A DNA stretch of 10,920 bases from Armatimonadota bacterium. GTDB lineage: Bacteria > Sysuimicrobiota > Sysuimicrobiia > Sysuimicrobiales > JACQTN01. Of this stretch, positions 7,891-10,920 are shown one piece after another. The position numbers were made by a program, and so were the translations under genes. The stretch's first letter is position 1; every line of letters begins with the position of its first letter. The stretch spans positions 1 to 10,920 of the forward strand of contig JACQTN010000463.1 in the NCBI GenBank assembly GCA_016210785.1, given 5' to 3'. Below the pieces are notes generated by a model. It searched no databases. It saw only the letters and a program-made list of their open reading frames with translations, and was not told the DNA's origin.

Positions 7891-7911
7891 CGGCGCGCCT
7901 ATCGCGCGCCG
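7891..7911. terminator. GC hairpin at the convergent gene ends
   Basis: CGGCGCGC at 7891-7898 pairs with GCGCGCCG at 7904-7911 around CTATC, which contains the stop codon of the minus-strand gene. Its position between convergent genes suits a bidirectional terminator, but neither side has a T run. Confidence 0.35.
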
Positions 7912-8159
7912 CAGGCTTCGTGCAGGGCGGCGTCGGCGCGGTTGAGGGCGGCGATGGCCGCCTCCACGTTGGCGGCGGCCTGTTCCAGCAGAGTCCCCCG
8001 ATAGGGGTCCTCCACCGCGTAGGCCAGCGTGTTGCGCTTCACCACCGCCGACAGTTCGCGCAGTTCGGCGCGGGGCCGTCCCAGGCGTGTCATCATGTAG
8101 GCGATGGAGGTGTCCGGCCGTGTCCCCTGCCGGTGCATCGGGAAACGCCGCACTTCCAT
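7899..8159 (-). CDS. Small helical protein of unknown function, downstream of the GEMM riboswitch
   Basis: An 86-residue protein with no family I recognise. The start is well supported: the complement reads AGGAGG at 8172-8167, seven bases before the ATG at 8159. The reading frame extends further upstream in principle, but that would run into the terminator region. The sequence has a basic N-terminal part (MEVRRFPMHRQGTRPDTS), then two predicted helices: about 24-42 (LGRPRAELRELSAVVKRNT) and about 54-82, which is alanine-rich (LLEQAAANVEAAIAALNRADAALHEAC). No signal peptide or membrane segment is visible, so it is probably cytoplasmic, perhaps a helical hairpin or a protein-binding adaptor. 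It is the only gene in its transcript, since the MFS gene lies convergent beyond its stop. Its leader carries a cyclic-dinucleotide riboswitch and terminator, so its level probably follows a second messenger. Function unknown. Confidence 0.8.
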   Translation of the reverse strand: MEVRRFPMHRQGTRPDTSIAYMMTRLGRPRAELRELSAVVKRNTLAYAVEDPYRGTLLEQAAANVEAAIAALNRADAALHEACGAR

Positions 8160-8209
8160 GTCAATCCCTCCTGTGCCTCGCCTGCCAGGGACCGCCCGGA
8201 GCAGGGGAG

Positions 8210-8239
8210 AAAAAAAAGCCCGTCCCCACGGAGACAGGC
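8210..8239 (-). terminator. Intrinsic terminator in the riboswitch leader
   Basis: On the minus strand GCCTGTCTC (8239-8231) pairs with GGGACGGGC (8226-8218), nine pairs with two G-U, loop CGTG, followed at once by eight T (8217-8210). It lies five bases after the aptamer's closing stem and 50 bases before the small gene. This is a classic transcription-attenuation platform. Whether ligand binding favours or prevents the hairpin cannot be settled by eye. Confidence 0.88.
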
Positions 8240-8244
8240 TCCCT

Positions 8245-8370
8245 GGTCCCTTCGGCAACCCGGCTGGCTCTCCAAAGTTCCACGGAGTTCACCGTGTGAA
8301 CGCCCGTGGTGGTCGAGCCCCGCGGTTTTGCGTCCCCGCCTCACAGCGGGTTTGCTCTTGTCGGCAGACC
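8245..8370 (-). ncRNA. GEMM-I cyclic-dinucleotide riboswitch (c-di-GMP-I class, possible 3',3'-cGAMP variant)
   Basis: Read on the minus strand, the stretch carries the conserved GEMM elements in order: GAGCAAACC (8357-8349); a stem CCCGCT/GGCGGG (8350-8345 with 8340-8335) capped by the GNRA tetraloop GTGA (8344-8341); GACGCAAAACC (8334-8324); a second arm closed by GGCTC/GAGCC (8319-8315 with 8270-8266) and extended by CCACGG/CCGTGG and GTTCAC/GTGAAC; then AGCCGGGTTGCCGAAGG (8265-8249). GGTCT (8370-8366) and GGGACC (8250-8245) close the aptamer. Compared with my memory of the Vibrio Vc2 aptamer, the bases matching G21, C22, G45, C46, A47 and C92 are kept, but the base matching G20, which contacts one guanine of c-di-GMP, is A (8356). 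In Geobacter the natural A at this position goes with 3',3'-cGAMP recognition. The base matching G50 is also A (8326). Class assignment is strong; ligand identity is inference. Confidence 0.9.
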
Positions 8371-8402
8371 GAACTCCTATTCGACTAAGTCCAGTATCAT
8401 CC

Positions 8403-8431
8403 TATTTACCATGACTGGCGCCAGGTGTCAA
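8403..8431 (-). promoter_or_regulatory. Sigma-70-type promoter of the riboswitch transcript
   Basis: The minus strand has a perfect -35 TTGACA (8431-8426), 17 bases of spacing, and a weaker -10 TAAATA (8408-8403). Transcription would begin near 8396, about 25 bases before the aptamer, giving a leader of roughly 235 bases. The spacer contains the exact 10-base palindrome CTGGCGCCAG (8424-8415), a possible operator. Confidence 0.65.
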
Positions 8432-8769
8432 GACATAAAATCGGGTAGGCGAATGCGTGTTCGTATGCGCGGGCGCATCGGTGACCTCCCCTCACAGGGA
8501 TCGCTGCGCCGGCACAGGCTTGCGCCGGCACAACCTTCAGCCGCGGTCGCCTGGAAAGATTCTCTGAGAAATGGGACTCTTCCCGGGCGGCTGCGTGCTC
8601 TCCAGGCGAGGCCGCCGGAGTACCACAGGGAAGGGCGGAGGTCGAGAACACGCCGGCGCACCGCTCCGCGGCCGCAGGCGGCAGGGAATGGTGCTCAGGG
8701 GACGTATACAACGCTGCGCCGGCGCCGCGGGTGGCGCGGCCGGCGACGGCGGACTGGTGGAGGCATAGC
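8432..8769 (+). other. Gene-free region between the riboswitch promoter and the aminotransferase
   Basis: No convincing gene lies here; open frames have no ribosome site or recognisable product. It holds the inverted repeat ATGCGC-GG-GCGCAT (8465-8478), two tandem 16-base units starting at 8505, and a stem TCGCCTGGA (8547-8555) with TCCAGGCGA (8601-8609) enclosing small hairpins TTCT-CTG-AGAA and GGGA-CTCT-TCCC. This could be a structured leader for the aminotransferase, but I match it to no known riboswitch or T-box. A weak -10-like TATACA lies at 8705-8710 without a good -35. Confidence 0.5.
8505..8536 (+). repeat. Two tandem 16-base direct repeats
   Basis: TGCGCCGGCACAGGCT (8505-8520) is followed directly by TGCGCCGGCACAACCT (8521-8536), identical at 14 of 16 positions. 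Each contains the palindrome GCCGGC. The core TGCGCCGGC recurs at 8714-8722. They could be paired regulator sites or simple duplication. Confidence 0.75.
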
Positions 8770-9873
8770 GTGAGCAGCATCGAGCGGTGGATCCGGCCGG
8801 AGGTGCGGCGGTTGCCCGACGGCGCGTCCGGCGTGGATCCTTATGCGGTGGACGGGGCCGGCGGCATGGGCGAGGAGACGATACTGCGCCTGCACTACAA
8901 TGAGAATGTCCTGGGCGCGTCGCCCGCGGTGCGTCGCTGCCTCGCCCGCTTCGACCGCTGGCACCGGTACCCGGAGGAGACGCAGCGGACCGCGCGGGAG
9001 GCGCTGGCGCAGTACGCCGGGGTGGATCCCGGCCAGATCTTGCTCACCAATGGTGGCGAGGAGTTCATCACGCTGCTCTGCCACCTGTTCGTCGGGTCGG
9101 GGGATACCGCCATCGTGCCGGAGCCGACCTTCTTCGTCTATTCCCTGCACACGCGCATCGCCGGCGGCCGCCCGGTGGTGGTGCCGCGCCGGCCGGCGGA
9201 CGGGTACGCGCTGGACGTGCGCGCCATCGCCAGAAGGATCGGCCGCCGCACGCGGCTCATCTTCGCCTGCTGTCCCAACAACCCCACGGGCAACCTGACG
9301 CCGGTGGAGGACCTGCGGGTCCTGCTGGATACCGGCGTCCCGGTGCTGGTGGACGAGGCCTACTACGAGTTCAGCGGGCAGACGGTGATACCGCTGCTGC
9401 GGGACTACGACAACCTGGTGATCCTGCGCACCATGAGCAAGTGGGCGGGGCTGGCTGGCCTGCGGGTTGGTTACGGGCTGCTCTCGCCGCGCGTGGCGCG
9501 CCACCTCTGGAAGGTGAAGATGCTCTTCAACGTCAACGCCGCGGCGCAGGCCGCGGTGTGCGCCTCGCTGGAGGACCGGGAGTTTCTGCTGGGGAACGTG
9601 CGGCGTCTGATGCGCGAGCGGGACCGGCTGACGGCGCGCCTGGGGACCGTCGGTTACCTGTGGCCGCTGCCCTCCCACACCAACTTCATCCTGTGCGAGG
9701 TGCGGCGGGGCAGCGCGCACCGCCTGCGCGACGCCCTGCGCGCACGTGGCATCCTCATCCAGTCCTACGAGACGCGCTACCTGCCCAACGCGATCCGGAT
9801 CTCCGTGGGAACGCCCGCGCAGTCGGCGAGGCTGCTGCGGGCGTTGGCGGCAATTACCCCATCCAGCCTCTGA
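8770..9873 (+). CDS. Histidinol-phosphate aminotransferase-like PLP enzyme (class I/II fold)
   Basis: A 367-residue fold-type I aminotransferase resembling HisC. It has the N-terminal substrate-binding LHYNENVLGASP (HisC: LDANENPYGPSP), LLTNGGEEFITLL in the cofactor phosphate region, the CCPNNPTGN motif, VDEAYYEFSG with the PLP-ring aspartate, and the Schiff-base lysine K224 in RTMSKWAGLAGLRVGYG. A C-terminal arginine in NAIRISVGT binds the substrate carboxylate. HisC moves the amino group from glutamate to imidazole-acetol phosphate in histidine synthesis, but the family also includes aromatic and CobD-like enzymes. No his genes are adjacent, so the specific role is open and I give no symbol. 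I choose the GTG at 8770, because GGTGGAGG at 8756-8763 lies six bases upstream; a GTG at 8731 would add 13 residues without a ribosome site. Confidence 0.87.
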   Translation: MSSIERWIRPEVRRLPDGASGVDPYAVDGAGGMGEETILRLHYNENVLGASPAVRRCLARFDRWHRYPEETQRTAREALAQYAGVDPGQILLTNGGEEFITLLCHLFVGSGDTAIVPEPTFFVYSLHTRIAGGRPVVVPRRPADGYALDVRAIARRIGRRTRLIFACCPNNPTGNLTPVEDLRVLLDTGVPVLVDEAYYEFSGQTVIPLLRDYDNLVILRTMSKWAGLAGLRVGYGLLSPRVARHLWKVKMLFNVNAAAQAAVCASLEDREFLLGNVRRLMRERDRLTARLGTVGYLWPLPSHTNFILCEVRRGSAHRLRDALRARGILIQSYETRYLPNAIRISVGTPAQSARLLRALAAITPSSL

Positions 9874-9987
9874 CGAGCCGACAGGCGCAGGAACCGCAGT
9901 CCGGCGTCAAGAAGCCTGCAAACTAGTAAGTTCTCCTGAACCTATTTATGGACGTTGGTCAAACTCTGCCACTCCAACCATACCAGT

Positions 9988-10668
9988 ATGCCAAACGACG
10001 AGGCTGGTTCGGACCGGCTGAAGGCACTGCTGGAGAAGCTTGATCCAGCCGTCGTTCAGAGGGTGATGCCGCTGACCGGCGGCGTCATCACCATGATGTT
10101 TACTGACATCGTGGGCTCGACGAAAATCAAGGCTGAGGTTGGAGACGAGCGGTATTTCTCCCGCATTTTGACCCCCCACAACCAGTTGGTCCGGGAGTGC
10201 GTTGCCCGTCACAACGGCCGGGAGTTGAAGATGATGGGCGACGCGTTCCTGGTCGGGTTCACGGTTCCATCTGAAGCAGTGGTTTGTGTCTGTGAGATCC
10301 AGCAGCGCTTGACCACTTCCCCGGTGCCGGCAGGCCAGAGCGCCCTCCAGGTCAGGATAGGGCTTCACACGGGCACGCCGATCGTCTACCGCGACCCCGT
10401 ATCGGGACTGGTTGACCTCTCTGGAACCGATGTCGACAAGGCGGCGAGGGTTCAGCCGCTGGCGGGGGGAGGGCAGGTTCTCATTTCAGAGGAGACCAGG
10501 GTTTTGGCAAAACCGCAGATGGTGCACGACTGGGGGCCCTGGGACCTGAAGGGACTCGGGAGACATCGGATTTTCGAGGTCCTTTTGGCCCGGCAAGGCG
10601 CCGGAGCAACCGTCGGGTCGCCCGTGGCTGACTGCCGAGCGCTTTCTCACAAGCTTCATTGGGCGTGA
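9988..10668 (+). CDS. Class III adenylate cyclase catalytic domain, frame broken before its C-terminal module
   Basis: A 226-residue frame containing a nearly complete class III cyclase domain (about 31-200) that would make cAMP from ATP in the cytoplasm. Metal-binding aspartates are D40 (MMFTDIVGST) and D85 (KMMGDAF). Adenine selection is suggested by K81 and D143, and the transition-state arginine is R154 in VDKAARV. The usual asparagine seven residues after D143 is aspartate here (D150), a common-looking but important change. After FEVL (residue 199) the frame leaves the family pattern and ends 27 codons later, while the expected continuation is found one frame over (see the next entry). 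An ATG at 9988 is chosen; a TTG at 9955 is in frame too. Neither has a clear Shine-Dalgarno sequence. Cyclases fused to NTPase and TPR or LuxR modules are frequent in high-G+C soil bacteria. Confidence 0.85.
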   Translation: MPNDEAGSDRLKALLEKLDPAVVQRVMPLTGGVITMMFTDIVGSTKIKAEVGDERYFSRILTPHNQLVRECVARHNGRELKMMGDAFLVGFTVPSEAVVCVCEIQQRLTTSPVPAGQSALQVRIGLHTGTPIVYRDPVSGLVDLSGTDVDKAARVQPLAGGGQVLISEETRVLAKPQMVHDWGPWDLKGLGRHRIFEVLLARQGAGATVGSPVADCRALSHKLHWA

Positions 10669-10920
10669 GCAAGAGATCGTTCAGATCATGGAAGCCGTAG
10701 CCAGCCACCGACTCGTGACGCTCAGAGGAATGGGCGGGATCGGGAAAACCCGGCTTGCCGATGAGGTGGCTGCGCGCGCCAGCCAGAGATTTGACGACGG
10801 CGTATTCTTCGTCAAGCTCGCCAATACTGCCGACTCCGAGGCCTCGGTGGCCGCAGAGTTAGTGGCGGGGCTCAACGTGAACCCCGCGGACTTTCTAAAT
10901 GAGCGCGTCGCCCTCGCCCA
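10586..10920 (+). CDS. P-loop (NB-ARC/AAA-type) module of the cyclase protein, partial and in shifted frame
   Basis: Continues past the window's right edge, with at least 111 codons present. Reading in frame 2 gives WPGKAPEQPSGRPWLTAERF, then the linker TSFIGREQEI typical of the NTPase module in cyclase and regulator fusions, then RLVTLRGMGGIGKTRLADEVA with a perfect Walker A (GMGGIGKT, 10727-10750), and FFVKLANTADSEASVAAELV. There is no ribosome site or good start, so this is the second part of the cyclase protein, not a separate gene. Dropping one T from TTTT at 10583-10586 joins the two parts cleanly as FEVL-WPGKAPEQ. The module probably binds ATP and gates the cyclase, with a TPR or helix-turn-helix part expected beyond the edge. 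Confidence 0.82.

Noticed and set aside
8561..8588. CTGAGAAAT followed by GGGACTCTTCCC, recalling part of a TPP riboswitch
   Set aside because: The second conserved TPP element (CCTGATC and the following stem) is missing, and the downstream gene is not thiamine-related. T-box sequences (GGTGGNACCGCG) are absent too.
8306..8773. Plus-strand open frame of 155 codons across the riboswitch and leader region
   Set aside because: It runs antisense through the conserved riboswitch, is arginine-rich and low-complexity, and has no ribosome site.
8695..9720. Minus-strand open frame (341 codons) opposite the aminotransferase
   Set aside because: Shadow frame with biased composition; the plus strand carries the PLP lysine and other conserved motifs.
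1..10920. tRNA, rRNA, CRISPR arrays, insertion sequences, phage genes
   Set aside because: No cloverleaf, rRNA segments, spaced repeat arrays, transposase motifs or terminal inverted repeats with target duplications were seen.

Overview
The window is bacterial chromosomal DNA with dense operons, Shine-Dalgarno starts and high G+C. The organism cannot be named. High G+C, family-5 peptide ABC transporters, a class III cyclase joined to an NTPase module and a GEMM-type riboswitch would all fit a soil or thermophilic lineage near Bacillota, Chloroflexota or similar candidate phyla, but this is a guess from gene style only.

Layout. (1) Positions 184-6154 hold a five-gene plus-strand cluster: a DUF917 (S-methyl-thiohydantoin desulfurase-like) protein, a family-5 solute-binding protein, two DppB/DppC-type permeases, and an aminopeptidase T / NicX-like metalloprotein. 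This looks like an uptake and breakdown module for a small peptide-like or cyclic amide compound. The two ABC ATPases such an importer needs are absent here. A strong hairpin lies in the 223-base gap between the binding protein and the permeases. (2) From about 6345 the base composition becomes clearly richer in G+C. A 14-helix DHA2 drug exporter (6345-7865) converges on a small minus-strand gene (7899-8159). (3) The long leader of that small gene, read on the minus strand from about 8400, contains a GEMM-I cyclic-dinucleotide riboswitch (about 8370-8245) followed by an intrinsic terminator (8239-8210) and a perfect AGGAGG ribosome site. The base matching the ligand-discriminating position (G20 of the Vibrio Vc2 aptamer) is A, the change associated with 3',3'-cGAMP sensing in Geobacter. 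(4) A 338-base gene-free stretch (8432-8769) with repeats and possible RNA structure precedes a HisC-like PLP aminotransferase (8770-9873). (5) At the right edge a class III adenylate cyclase domain (9988-10668) runs, through an apparent single-base frameshift at about 10583-10586, into an NB-ARC/AAA-type P-loop domain that continues past the window.

The most notable element is the riboswitch, with its promoter, internal palindrome, terminator and orphan 86-residue target. It looks like a complete one-gene second-messenger switch controlling an uncharacterised protein.
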